Shown in pieces: positions 36,136-47,639 of a stretch of 64,000 nt of DNA. Position numbers and translations under genes: made by a program. Each line of letters opens with the position of its first letter. Position 1 is the first letter of the stretch. The notes beneath the pieces are model-generated. The model was not told the origin of the DNA, did no database searches, and was given only the letters and a program-made list of their open reading frames with translations. The DNA comes from Tetranychus cinnabarinus (lineage: Eukaryota > Arthropoda > Arachnida > Trombidiformes > Tetranychidae). The stretch spans positions 5,084,001 to 5,148,000 of the forward strand of contig WHVY01000006.1 of the NCBI GenBank assembly GCA_022266195.1. Direction: 5' to 3'.

Positions 36136-39100
36136 ATGCGTTATATTAAATATCGAATGTCCATCTTTGATAATCAGCTGCCCGATTCATTTGCATTCCG
36201 TTGGCTTGCCCGTCGATCAACAGTACAAAAATCCATTGATTTGCTCAACTATCTAGAACACTCTGGTTATTATTGGTTAACTATTATCAGAGGTTATCCA
36301 CAGGAAAAAGAAATTGAGCGGAAATATTACAGAATTGCGGCATTCGCTAATACTGTAGGAGCCATTTTGATAGCGAAGACTGCTTTAACCATATGTCTCA
36401 AGGATGACTATACTCGACTACTACTTGGTGATATATTCATTGGTTCATTTTCCCATGGAATACAAAATACGGTTTTAATGATGGTCTTGACTTTGGTGAT
36501 AGGATTGCGATATTTTGGTTTCCTAACTGAGCGACTTAAAAAGGTTGTTATACTGAGAAAACTCCATCAATTACGGGAAAAACGATTTGATTGCACCACG
36601 TTCATGTTAACACCTCGAGCCAATTCTTACATGAGGCTTTATTTTTATCTCTTTGGTATATTTTACAAAATGACCAACGCATTTGTATGCACTTGTGTAA
36701 GTGGATGGTTATCATATAACTACCTCAGCAATCCAATAAATCATACCAGTTGGTTAACCTCTATAACAACTGGTTTATGGTCAATATTAACAGCTTTCGT
36801 TTATGCCGCCGGTGCATTTCCAACAATTTGGTTTTACGTTCACAATACCATGATCATTACATTTGCCATCTTCTCACTGGATTCATGTCATAACTATGGT
36901 CAGGCCATGGCAAATGTAAACTGTAAAGTTACAAAGAAAGCTATTTACAAATTCTTGGTTCAACAAAATCGCATTTACAATTATATTTATCAACATACCG
37001 TGGATTGGGGTAAGCTGTTTTTTTATGGTATCCTCGTTGTCTCCGGTACAGGAAATTTCATCCTCTTTGCTGCTATCTTCATTGGAACTGGAAGTGATCT
37101 TTTGGATTATGCTTTACTGGTTCTCGGATTTGTAACATTCAACTCCATAAGCATAATGAATGTACTTGCTGCTTTCGCGGCCAACAAAGTTAGTTGTAAT
37201 TTCCTTTGCCATAATCATAGTGATTCTCTAGAAATTAATAGAATAAAAAGAAAAGAGCGAAAATTAATTAATTATTTTTGTTTTTAAGATTACATTGAAC
37301 AGACTGTGCAATTATAAAATTGCTAGACGCTGCAAATTCAATCTCCGCTTGTCTCTTAAGGTAAAATATGCTTATACATTGAGATTCAAAACACAAGCCT
37401 AAACTCTCGATTTGTTGAGCCATCTATCGTTGATTAACCCTTCTATTGATTCATAAGAGACTTCGACTCAATATTTTATTTCAATTGATAATCTCGTTCT
37501 AATACGCTTTCATATTTAGCAATAGTAATAATTTAGATATGAGCAATTTGGTTTTCGTTTGGATAACAAGAGCTTCGAGCTTTGTGGGTTTAGAATGCAT
37601 AAATAGGTATTGAAACTATTAGGTTGTTACTAATAGGCTGTTATTATTAATAATAAAAAGACACAGTTATCACATTTATGCACAAACTGACAAGGCATGG
37701 GCGAAAACGTGTAAAAATGAATTTCTTTCAAGTTTAGACTCTGTTGGTATATAAGGATATAAGAACTGAATCCATTCATATAATTTAAATGTCTCTCTGA
37801 TCAATAGTTTTCGAGAAAATCGAGGGCAAAGTTGAAACTTCGATCGTCTTTTGTACTGTTAGGGAAGCAGATTTTTACACGAAACTTCATTCTACTGATG
37901 TAAATTTCGATGATCAATCATATAGTGTAATAATTTCAAGGAATAGAACTTTTATTTTTCTGTAAAACGGATTAGTTCGATTCGAATTTAAACCGATCAC
38001 ATTAGTTGACCATAAAAGTTAGGAAGCTGAAACACATTGGATGTTCATAAAAATCGTTGCTTCACATCATGCTTTAAATATTTTTAACAATCTAATAATA
38101 GTTCTCTTAATTTTGGCCATTGGTCTTAAAACTTTTAACCTCAATAGTTCGAGAATGGCATCACTAACAATCATAATTCTTTCGCCAATTTAATTCTTAA
38201 CTAAACAATAATTCAATTCATTTTAAAAACTTTCCATTAACCCGTTTGGACTATGATTTTTGGGCTTTAAATGTATGAATAACAACTTATTTAACAAACT
38301 AAACTCATCTCAACCCATATCTTGGTTTTTAAACCAATTTTCTGGTTAAACTTGCAAATGAAATGCAAAAAGTAACGCCAAAGGCCCGAACATTCTGGTT
38401 AAGAGATGAGACTTGGTGGATTTGTTGGGACGATAAAACTGAATCGATTGGTGCTATTAAATAATTCGTCCGATGAACAGTTTTCTAGAAAATTAAGGTC
38501 AAAGTTTGAACTTCGATCGCCTTTTGTTCAACAATGGAACCAGATTTTTGTATGAAATTCATTTTGCTGGGTTAACTTTCGATAGTCATTAAGAAAATGT
38601 AATTATTTGGAGAAATAACATTTACTTTTTCAATAAAACAGATCAAGTTCGATTTGCAGTCAAACCGATCTGTTTCTGTAGCCGTGATAGTAAACGAGCT
38701 GAAACACATTGATTGTACATAAGAATTGTTTTTTTTCATAATGGATTAAATGCTTTTTTCAACTTATAAAAGGTTCTCTTGATTTTGGCCTTTGATCTTA
38801 AAACTTTGAACCTCGATATTTCGGGAATTGTATCATCTACAATCCTCATTCTTTCACGAAACATTAGTTTTCATCATGGGTTATTATATATTGGAACATA
38901 AAATCATTCAAGATTCTACGAAAAAAAGTTATAGCATTGTATTACTTATGTTGTCAGATTTGAAATTTGATTTATAAAGCTAAACACAAATCTTATGCAT
39001 TTGAAGGATCTTGATTATTAAATGAATCAGCGTAGATTTTATTCGGTATTGATTCAGATACTGTTATAGCCCATAATATAATCTAATGTTTCGTGAAAGA

Positions 39101-40925
39101 ATCATGATTGTAAGTGATGCCATTATCGAAAGATCGAGGCTCAAAGTTTTAAGGCCAATGGCCAAAATCAAGCAAACTGTTAATAAATTGAAAAAAGTAT
39201 TTAATCCATGGTTTGAACAAACAATTTTTATGAACAAATAATAAGTTTAAGCGTGCTAACTCTTATGGTCACATAAGGTGATGGGTTTAACTTCAAATCG
39301 AACTAAACTGTTTTACAGAAAAATAAAAGTTATATTTCTCAATTTTAGTACATTTTATGATTAATCATCAAAAAATACACCGAGTAAATGTATTTCATAC
39401 AAAAAATCTGGTTCTTTAGTGAAACGAAAGGCGATCGAAGTTTATACTTTGATCTCGATTTACTCAAAAACTGTTCATCGGACGAATTATTTAATAGCAC
39501 CAATCGATTCAGTTTTATCGTCCCAACAAATCCACCAAGTCTCATCTCTTAACCAGAATGTTCGGGCCTTTGGCGTTACTTTTTGCATTTCATTTGCAAG
39601 TTTAACCAGAAACTTGGTTAAACCCATATCTTGGTTTAAAAACCAAGATATGGGTTGAGATGAGTTTAGTTTGTTAAATAAGTTGTTATTCATACATTTA
39701 AAGCCCAAAAATCATAGTCCAAACGGGTTAATGGAAAGTTTTTAAAATGAATTGAATTATTGTTTAGTTAAGAATTAAATTGGCGAAAGAATTATGATTG
39801 TTAGTGATGCCATTCTCGAACTATTGAGGTTAAAAGTTTTAAGACCAATGGCCAAAATTAAGAGAACTATTATTAGATTGTTAAAAATATTTAAAGCATG
39901 ATGTAGAGCAAACATTTTGATGAGCAAATAGTATGTTTCAGCTTTCTAACTTTTATGGTCAACTAATGTGATCGGTTTAAATTCAAATCGAACTAATCCG
40001 TTTTACAGAAAAATAAAAGTTCTATTCCTTGAAATTATTACACTATATGATTGATCATCAAAGTTTACAGCAGAAGAATGAAGTTTCGTGTAAAAATCTG
40101 CTTCCCTAACAGTACAAAAGACGATCGAAGTTTCAACTTTGCCCTCGATTTTCTCGAAAACTATTGATCAGAGAGACATTTAAATCACATAAATGGATTC
40201 AGTTCTTTTTTCCCTTTACGCCAAAAGAGTCCTAATTTGTTATAAATTTATTTTGACCCGTTTTTTGCCCATTTGTTTCAGTTGCTTTGTCAGTTTTTGC
40301 ATTAATGTGATAACTGTGTTGTCTGTGTCCTCTTACAATTGTGTTCTTGTTAGTAACAACCAAATTAGTATTGTTCTACCTGTTTTTATTTGCTCTGTTA
40401 CCCTCGTCTTTTGCACATTTGATTTGATAATTTTTAAATTCTCATTCAGTCGAGAAATACGTAAATCATCAGTATAATCAATATTTTAATCAAGCAACAG
40501 TTAACTTTTCGAATAGATGGCTTTATAGATGCGTTTATTTCATGTAAAAATCTGTTTTATATTTGGTTAATATTTATGAAACTAATAAAATATCATTTCA
40601 TATCTTATTCCTTATTCAAGTTATTGACGACCTGTGAACGATTGAATTTAAATAAGGTTGGCTTCAACCTTGGAGGAATTTGCACCTTGGATTCTGAACA
40701 CTTTCTTTTGGTATGTTTCTTTCGCTTGATTCACATTGTGGACTTTTTTAATTGATTACATTTATTTAAATTTCATTGCAGTATTTAATGGAAAATGCTG
40801 GGTTGATGTTGATGTTCATAACAAATTTTAATAAAGCAAGCTCCAATCAACAGCTAAATGTCCCTATTCAAGTACAGAGGAGTGACCTCAATGTGACAAA
40901 TCTAGATACTTCGATATCCTGGTGA
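36136..40925 (+). CDS. Gustatory-receptor-like seven-transmembrane chemoreceptor, copy A
   Basis: The exons are 36136-37188, 37289-37360, 40621-40710 and 40782-40925, all joined at phase 0, giving 451 residues. Translation could instead begin at 36043, adding 31 residues; 36136 aligns with the starts of copies B, C and D. The protein has a long polar N-terminus with the family motif LARRSTVQKSIDLLNYLE, about seven hydrophobic segments, and a last exon ending its final membrane helix in MFITNF. Three phase-0 introns cutting off short C-terminal exons are typical of arthropod gustatory receptors. The expected role is a ligand-gated channel subunit in the plasma membrane of chemosensory neurons. 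The canonical TYxxxxxQF signature is not present as such, so assignment to the 7tm_7 superfamily rests on architecture. Intron 2 is 3.26 kb because of a palindromic insertion. Confidence 0.7.
37621..40354. mobile_element. Palindromic fold-back element inside intron 2 of receptor copy A
   Basis: The two halves are near-perfect reverse complements about an axis near 38984: 37761 pairs with 40207 and 37801 with 40167. Arms run roughly 37621-38885 and 39090-40354 with an unpaired centre of about 200 bases. Within each arm two diverged direct units are seen (about 37805-38190 and 38478-38870). Inner parts of the arms look at least 95% identical; the outer 140 bases are more diverged. The insertion is absent from the matching intron of copy B (564 bases). 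No transposase is present. The exact ends and target duplication are unclear. Fold-back transposon, large MITE or inverted-duplicated satellite are all possible. Confidence 0.8.
39621..39656. repeat. Short perfect hairpin in the right arm of the fold-back element
   Basis: AACCCATATCTTGGTTT at 39621-39637 pairs with its reverse complement at 39640-39656 across a two-base loop. The left arm has only one half of this hairpin, so about 20 bases were gained or lost on one side after the arms formed. Confidence 0.7.
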
Positions 40926-41520
40926 AAATTTCCATCTATCTATCTATCTCTCTCTCTCTCTACTACCATGTCATAATTTTGAATCCTTTTTGGATTCGAA
41001 AAGCAAATGTAATATTCATTAAGTTCAGAATCGAATCAAAAAAATGCGAAAAAGTTATTAAAGCTTCAAAACCGACAATTTTACTGCTACACCAAGTATC
41101 ATTTTGATCGCGCTTATTTTCATTGGTCCCAAGGAAGCTTCATAAGAAACTCGAGGACCTGGAAAATAATGGAAAATATTTCACATGATCAACAGGAGAA
41201 CGAGATGAAAGGACTGTAAACATATGAATTGTTAACGACATCTCATGTCATCTAATGATCAAAAAACATGTATTATATCAATTTATCGAAGCAGCAAAAC
41301 GCGCCAGGAATCAGCTTATAAATTATTATAAATTATAAACCTAATTTCAATGATTCTCAATTTGTTGATTATTTCACTAGACTTGTTCAATAATCTATTA
41401 AGCACATATTAATCAATTTTTAGTTTTAATACATAAGCTCAAACTAATGAGATATGAAAGTGGATTTAATTTAACGACTGTGCATTTTATGCATAAGAAA
41501 ACAATCAAACTCTAGCTAAA

Positions 41521-41543
41521 TTTGCGTGGTAAAGTTCATAAAC
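41521..41543 (+). promoter_or_regulatory. Cluster-wide upstream box 1 (copy B)
   Basis: TTTGCGTGGTAAAGTTCATA lies 770 bases before the favoured start of copy B. Near-identical boxes precede the other copies. Confidence 0.45.
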
Positions 41544-42142
41544 TCATGAGCTCTCATCCTAAAACAATGGTTAAAGCTCATCAAAGCAAATCAAATTTTT
41601 GATAAATGATTTTATTTATTATAAAATATTTCTTTGAATAATGTTATGTTATCAATGTAAAGAAGATTTATACAATTAAAAGTCATAAATCAATAAAAAT
41701 TATTAATTGTAATGTCTAAACCAATAGATCAGTAGTTGCCATTAAATACAATGTATCAATGTTACAGTTTATCATTAGAAATGTATTTCAGCCATTCAGT
41801 AATTCAGGTTGTCTCGTCTTTCACAAGAGCAAAGATTGACTTTAAATTGTTCAGATGTCTGTGTTTTGACGCGGGTTTCCAATTGTGCTGAATCTTTGTC
41901 CCAATTACCCATTCGACATTGGACTATTTATATTTATTTACTCATTATCAAGTTGAAATACTATTAGGGAGTAATTTGGATGCACTTCCCTATTCATAAT
42001 AATCAATCAGATCTTTTTCAATCAATAAGATCAATCAAATTTGGATCCTTTTCCATTTCCTCTCATCAAAATCACTTTTTAGATGACACAAGTGGTTTGA
42101 TTACATTGAAAGTGAGATTTTGATTGAATTAATGGAAAAGTA

Positions 42143-42178
42143 AATGAATAGGGCCACGCAAAGAACTTGATAATGAAT
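42143..42178 (+). promoter_or_regulatory. Cluster upstream box 2 (copy B)
   Basis: AATGAATAGGGCCACGCAA followed by TTGATAATGAA, matching 35991-36026 and the box before copy D. Confidence 0.45.
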
Positions 42179-42290
42179 AAAATATGGAAATAAAATAATG
42201 AAGACGCAGATATATTGTCGCAAAATATTAACTTCAATAAAAAGCTTGTTGGTGATAAAATTAATTCACAAGTTTTTCCATCGTCCAAAT

Positions 42291-44371
42291 ATGAGCTACA
42301 CCAAATATGAAGAGTCCGTCTTGGATGGCCAACTCCATGATTCCTATTTGCTGCGTTGGCTGGCCCGTCGATCAACTGTACAGAAGTCGATTGATTTGCT
42401 CAATTATCTGGAACACTCTGGTTATTATTGGTTAACAACTGTCAGAGGTTATCCTCAGGAAAAAGAAATTGAACGAAAATATTATATAATAGCGGGATTC
42501 GCCGATACTGTAGGAGCAATATTGATAGCAAAGACTGTTTTAAACGCAAACATCTCGGATGATTATACGCGTTTGCTACTCGGTGATATTTTCATTGGTT
42601 CGTCCTCTCATGGTATACAAAATATGGTTTTGTTCATGCTTTTGATGTTGGCGATAGGATTGCGATTTTTTGGTTTCTTGACTGAACGAACTCGTAAGGT
42701 TATTATTCTCCGACAATTCCATCAATTACGAGAGAAACGATTTGATTCCGCCACATTCATGTTAACACCTCGAGCCAATTCTTACATGCGGCAATTTTTT
42801 TATCTCTTTGGTATATTTTACAAAATGACCAACGCACTAGTCTGCACTTGTGTAAGTGCATGGTTAACTTATGTTTATCTTAGCAATCCAATAAATCATA
42901 CAAGTTTGTTAATCTCTATAGCAACTGGTTTTTGGACAATATTAACTGCTGCCGCTTACACCGCCGGTGCATTTCCAACAGTTTGGATTTACGTTCACAA
43001 TACCATGATCATCACATTTACATTTTTCTCACTGGATTCATGTCATAACTATGGACAGTCCATTGTAAAAGCAAACTGTAGGGTTAAAAAGAAAGCTATT
43101 TATAGATTTTTGACTCAACAAAATCGCATTTACAACTATATTTATCAACATACCGTGGATTGGGGTAAGCTGTTTTTTTATGGCATCCTCATTGTCTCTG
43201 CTACAGGCAATTTCATCCTCTTTGCTGCTATCTTCATTGGAACTGGAAGTGATCTTTTCGATTTTGCTTTACTGGTCCATGGATCTGTTACATTCAACTC
43301 CATTGGTATAATAAATGTGCTTGCTGCTATCGCCTCCAATAAAGTGAGTAGGCGTAATTACCTTCGCCATACCATAGCGATTCCCTAGGAAATAATAGAA
43401 TAAAAAAGAACGAAGATTAATTAATTAATTAATTATTTTTGTTTTTAAGATTACATTGAACAGACTGTGCAATTATAAAATCGCTAGACGCTGCAAATTC
43501 AATCTCCGCTTGTCTCTTAAGGTAAAATATGCTTTTACATGTGGATTCAAAACACAAGCCTAACCTAACGATTTGTTGAGCCATCTATCGTTGATTAACC
43601 CTTCTATCGATTCATAAGAGACTTCGGTCCAAGATTTAATTTTAATTAAATCTCGTTCACTTTCATCTTCAAAAATAGTAATCATCTGCATACAGCACTA
43701 TGAGTTTATAATCACCTGAGAAAAGTTAATGGGTTCGATATTTGTCAGTCAATAGCGAGAAATAATACATTAAAAACCTCCCGTTGAGTTTTTTTCGTTT
43801 GTTCAAACTAGAATTCGGTACAGTACAATTTTATCCGTAATTAATTGGGTTGAAGAGTCTTTCGAATCGATCAAATCAGTATTTTATTAATATATCAATC
43901 AACAGGTAACTTCCCAAACTTTTTGAAAACAAATTATATCCAAAGTAGCAAGTAAAACCGATAGATGGCTTTATGTATGCGTATATTTAACGTTTACGTA
44001 AAAATCGAGTTATTATTGTATTTTGATGAAATGAAATTTTAAAGACAATCAATCTTTTGATATCTTGTTTTTTATAATTTTAAAGTTATTGATGACCTGT
44101 GAACGATTAAATTTAAATGAGGTTGGCTTCAATCTTGCTGGTATTTTCCCTTTGGACTCTGAACACTATCTTTTGGTAAGGTATTACTTAATTTACATTG
44201 TAATGTTTTTCTGATTGATTAAACATTTCATTACAGTATTTACTGGAAAACGCTGGGTTGATGTTGATGTTCATAACAAATTTTAATAAATCAAGCTCTA
44301 ATCAACAGCCAAGTGTCCCTCTTCAAACACAAAATGTGACAAATCAAGAAAATCCTTCGACATCCTGGTGA
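42291..44371 (+). CDS. Gustatory-receptor-like seven-transmembrane chemoreceptor, copy B
   Basis: The exons are 42291-43343, 43450-43521, 44086-44175 and 44237-44371, all phase 0, giving 449 residues. An in-frame ATG at 42198 would add 31 residues. Donors and acceptors are good (AAA/GTGAGT, AAG/GTAAAA, TTG/GTAAGG; TTTAAG, TTAAAG, TTACAG). The sequence is closest to copy A (shared LLNYLEHSGYYWLTT, LREKRFD and LTPRANSYMR). The C-terminus ends PSTSW. Exons 3 and 4 with surrounding introns were duplicated almost unchanged to 50755-51250. The role is as for copy A, and ligand cannot be predicted. Intron 2 (564 bases) is the unoccupied counterpart of the insertion-bearing intron in copy A. Confidence 0.72.
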
Positions 44372-44789
44372 AAATTTTAAATGTCGCTATCCATCATGGA
44401 TATCCTGCTATTTACATGTTTATCACGCTTTTTTTTTCTTTGGTGCCAAGAAGTTTCACAAGAAATTCCAGGACCTAGAAAATAATGGAATAATATTGCA
44501 CAAGGATGAAAAGGAGAACGAGATGAAAGGACTATGAACATATGCAGTGTTCTTGGAATCTCATGTCATTTCATGATCCAAATATATGAATTTATTGAAG
44601 CATCAAAAAGCGTCAGGAATCAGCTTATGAATTATTATGAATTATAAATTCACTCAATAATTCTAGCTAAATGTGTTCTTAAGAAGTCTGTTCACAAATA
44701 TCAATGATTACCAGTTTTTTGTGTATTTCACGAGACTTGTTTGACTTTTAATAGTTTGTTAAGCACACAGAATTCAGTTTTTAGGGTTA

Positions 44790-45038
44790 CAGTAAAGTAC
44801 CAGATAATGAAATTGAATTTCTGAAACGATAGCTTATTTATTTCATCCAGCTACATTTTGATTTCTTTAATTATTAATTTGCTAATTCATTTTTCTTGCG
44901 TAAAATATCAACCAAAAACTGAAGAAATCAGTTTCAGCGAGATTGAAAATCTTAAAACTACGCTGCCCAGCGAATAGTGTAAATGAGCTACTAACATGTA
45001 AGCATTTCATCGTATTCTCATTATCTGGTACTTTACTA
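44790..45038. mobile_element. 249-base MITE with TA target duplication
   Basis: The terminal inverted repeats are CAGTAAAGTACCAGATAATG... on the left and its reverse complement (CATTATCTGGTACTTTACTA) on the right, with TA at 44788-44789 and 45039-45040. Copy B's upstream flank shows the same surroundings without the element (about 41430). A related right end at about 51392-51413 finishes CTTTACTG/TA, matching the left end exactly. Left-end sequence also occurs at about 48778-48800. It contains no coding sequence. The TA duplication suggests mobilisation by a Tc1/mariner-type transposase, but its ends do not match the DD37E element at 51779. Confidence 0.8.
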
Positions 45039-45092
45039 TAATGCCTAAGTTGAAACTGATGAGATATGAAATTGTAGTTAATTTAAAGACAT

Positions 45093-45116
45093 CTTTGCGT
45101 GGTAAAGTTCATAAAC
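45093..45116 (+). promoter_or_regulatory. Cluster-wide upstream box 1 (copy C)
   Basis: TTTGCGTGGTAAAGTTCATA lies 633 bases before the start of copy C. Confidence 0.45.
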
Positions 45117-45550
45117 TTATTAGCTGAATGCAAAATAATGGTTAAAGCTTATTAAATCAAGTTGAATTTTTGATAAATGATTATGAAATATTTCATTGAG
45201 TATTGTCATAATAGTAGTATTCATCGACTATTAATGAAATGTCAGTTGTTGTCATTAAATACAATGTATCAATTTATCATAAGGAATGGACTTGCGGCCC
45301 AAAATTTGAAATGAAACTTTTGCGCGGTTTAGATTCGATTTCAAATATTAAATTCCTGTTAAATCAGTTTATCTTGTCTTTCGGACTAATGTCATATGCT
45401 CACATAGATACAATTCAACTTTGAATAAACAATTATTCAAAAATATTTAACTTGAAATACTATTAGGTAATAAGAATGCAAATTCATAGCCATAATTATC
45501 AATCAGATCCTTTTCAAACATAAACGATACTAAATCATTAAAATCATTGA

Positions 45551-45600
45551 TGCATCTCGTGCATGATGACTTATTCAATTGAAATCGATTTCTTGATAAA
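45551..45600 (+). promoter_or_regulatory. Palindromic upstream box 3 (copy C)
   Basis: TGCATCTCGTGCATGATGAC followed by TTATTCAATTGAAATCGAT. The core TGCAtctcgTGCA is an imperfect palindrome. The same sequence occurs before P (about 49018) and D (about 53537), about 130-180 bases from the ATG in C and P. Copies A and B lack it. It is a possible transcription-factor site. Confidence 0.45.
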
Positions 45601-45725
45601 TCAAATGAAAATAGTTAATGAAAAGTGAGTTAGAGGGCTTGAATTTAAAACAATATATATAAAAATGTATAAATGTATAAATTCAAAATATAATTAAACC
45701 AAAGAAGTTTTACCATCGTCGAAAT

Positions 45726-47334
45726 ATGAATTATATCAAATATTCGGAATCCGTCTTGGATAACCAACCCCATAATTCCATTTTGCTCCGTCAACTGGCC
45801 CGCCATTCAACAGTACAACAATCTGTTGATTTACTCAATTATCTAGAGCGTTCTGGTTATGCCTGGTTAACGACTATCCGAGGCTATCGCCAGAAGAAAA
45901 AAATCCAACGAAGATATTATTATATTGGAGCAGCTCTCGACATCATAGGAATTATATTGCTTATAAAGTGCTTTTGTATCGTCTTTTTACAAGATGAATA
46001 CACTCGTTTACTATTAGGTGATATATTCATTGGTTCACCATCTCATGGTATACAAAATATGGTTTTAACCATGCTTTTGGTGCTTACGGTAGGATTGAGA
46101 TATTTCAGTTTTCTGATCGAACGCCTTGGCAATGTTATCATACTGAGACAATTTCATCTGTTGAGAAAAAAACGCTTCGATTGCGGCACATTCATGTTGA
46201 CACCAGTTGATTGTTCCCTCTTGAGGCAAGTTTTTTATCTACTTGGCTTATTTTACAAAACGAGCCTTCCACCGTTAAGTTATGCTATCACTGGATGGCT
46301 AACTTATGCCTACTTTAGCAATCCATTAAATCACACCAATTGGTTGACTTCAATAACAACAGCTTTCTGGACTATTTTAGCTGACTTCATTTATATCACT
46401 GGTGCATATCCAACTGTCTGGATGTTTGTCCACAATGCAATGGTCGTCACTTGCGCCATATTCCGCCTCGAATCTTGTAGTTCCTATGGACAGTCACTTA
46501 TAAATCAAACTTTTAAAATTGAAAAGAAAGCTATTTACAAATTCTTGGCTCAACAAAATCGCATTTACAATTTTATCTATCAACATAATGTTGATTTGGG
46601 ACTGTTGTTTTCTTACGGTTTCCTGATCGTGTCTTGTGCAGGTAATTTCATCCTCTTTGCTGCTATTTTCATTGGAACGGGAAGTGATCTTTTCGATTAT
46701 GCTCTGGTTGGCGTTGGAGCATTGGCTTTCAATTCCATAGCTGTAATGAATATACTTGCTGCTTTTGCTGCCAATAAAGTTAGTAGTTCCGATTGCAAGA
46801 ATTGTGATCATCTAGAAATAGTGGATTAAAATGAAAAAAAGTAAAGATTAACCTTAAATATATTTTTCCAAATCCTTTTTATCAAGATTTCATTGATCAG
46901 ATTGCTTAACTATAAGATTGTAAGACGATGCGAATTCAATCGAAACTTATCTCTCAAGTTATTGATGACGTGTGAACGGTTGAATTTAACCGAAGTTGGA
47001 TTCAACCTACGAGGAATTTTCACCTTGGACTTTGAACACTTTCTTTTGGTATGATTTTATCTAATTTAAATTGACGTTCGTTAAAGTTTTGTAGCAAATA
47101 TAAATTTTCAAGTAGTTAGACTGACTAAACATCATAAAATATTGATGAGTCTAATCGATGAATTATGTGATTTTTTTGTGTACTTTACTTTGAGTTCAGT
47201 ACCTGACAGAAAACGCCAGTTTAATGCTGATGTTCATAACAAATTTTAATAGATCAAGCTCTAATCAACAGTCAAGTGTCCCTGTTCAAGTACAAAATGT
47301 GACAAATCAGGAAAATACTTCGACATCCTGGTGA
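45726..47334 (+). CDS. Gustatory-receptor-like chemoreceptor, copy C (second intron lost)
   Basis: The exons are 45726-46778, 46887-47048 and 47200-47334, giving 449 residues. Hydrophobic segments lie at about 65-89, 108-130, 168-197, 205-228, 232-247, 292-317 and 324-348, with one more in the last exon (ENASLMLMFITNF). The 162-base middle exon is exactly the 72-base and 90-base exons of copies A, B and D fused (SLK/LLMTCERL), with no base added or lost, so intron 2 was removed precisely. The last exon resembles copy D in its first half and copy B in its second half. The family peptide reads LARHSTVQQSVDLLNYLE. AATAAA at 47547-47552 is a candidate polyadenylation signal. There is no frame damage, so it is probably functional. 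Confidence 0.72.
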
Positions 47335-47639
47335 AAATTTTTAATGTCGCTATCCATCATGGATATCCTGCTATTTAAATGGTGATCACGCTCATTTTCT
47401 TTGGTGTCAAGAAGTTTCACATGAAATTCCAGGACCTAGAAAATAATGGAATAATATTGCACAAGGATGAAAAGGAGAACGAGATGAAAGGACTATGAAC
47501 ATATGCAGTGTTCTTGGAATCTCATGCCATTTCATGATCCAAATATAATAAATGAATTTATTGAAGCATCAAAAAGCGTCAGGAATCATCTTATAAATTA
47601 TTATAAACCATATCGTCATTAAACTAAAAAACAATTTGC

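Larger units (their letters stand above)
40926..42290. other. Spacer between receptor copies A and B
   Basis: No gene is visible. Box 1 lies at 41521, box 2 at 42143-42178, and a CTAT/CT simple repeat near 40934-40961. At about 41430 the sequence TTTTAGTTTTAATACATAAG is the empty-site equivalent of the MITE found upstream of copy C. Confidence 0.6.
44372..45725. other. Spacer between receptor copies B and C
   Basis: No gene is visible. Contents are the 3' flank of copy B, a MITE at 44790-45038, box 1 at 45093, an empty mariner site at 45346-45347 and a palindromic TGCATCTCGTGCA box at about 45551. Confidence 0.6.

Noticed and set aside
46494..46811. 105-codon minus-strand frames repeated under receptor copies C, P and D
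   Set aside because: They are antisense shadows of the receptor first exon, conserved only because the sense strand is conserved.
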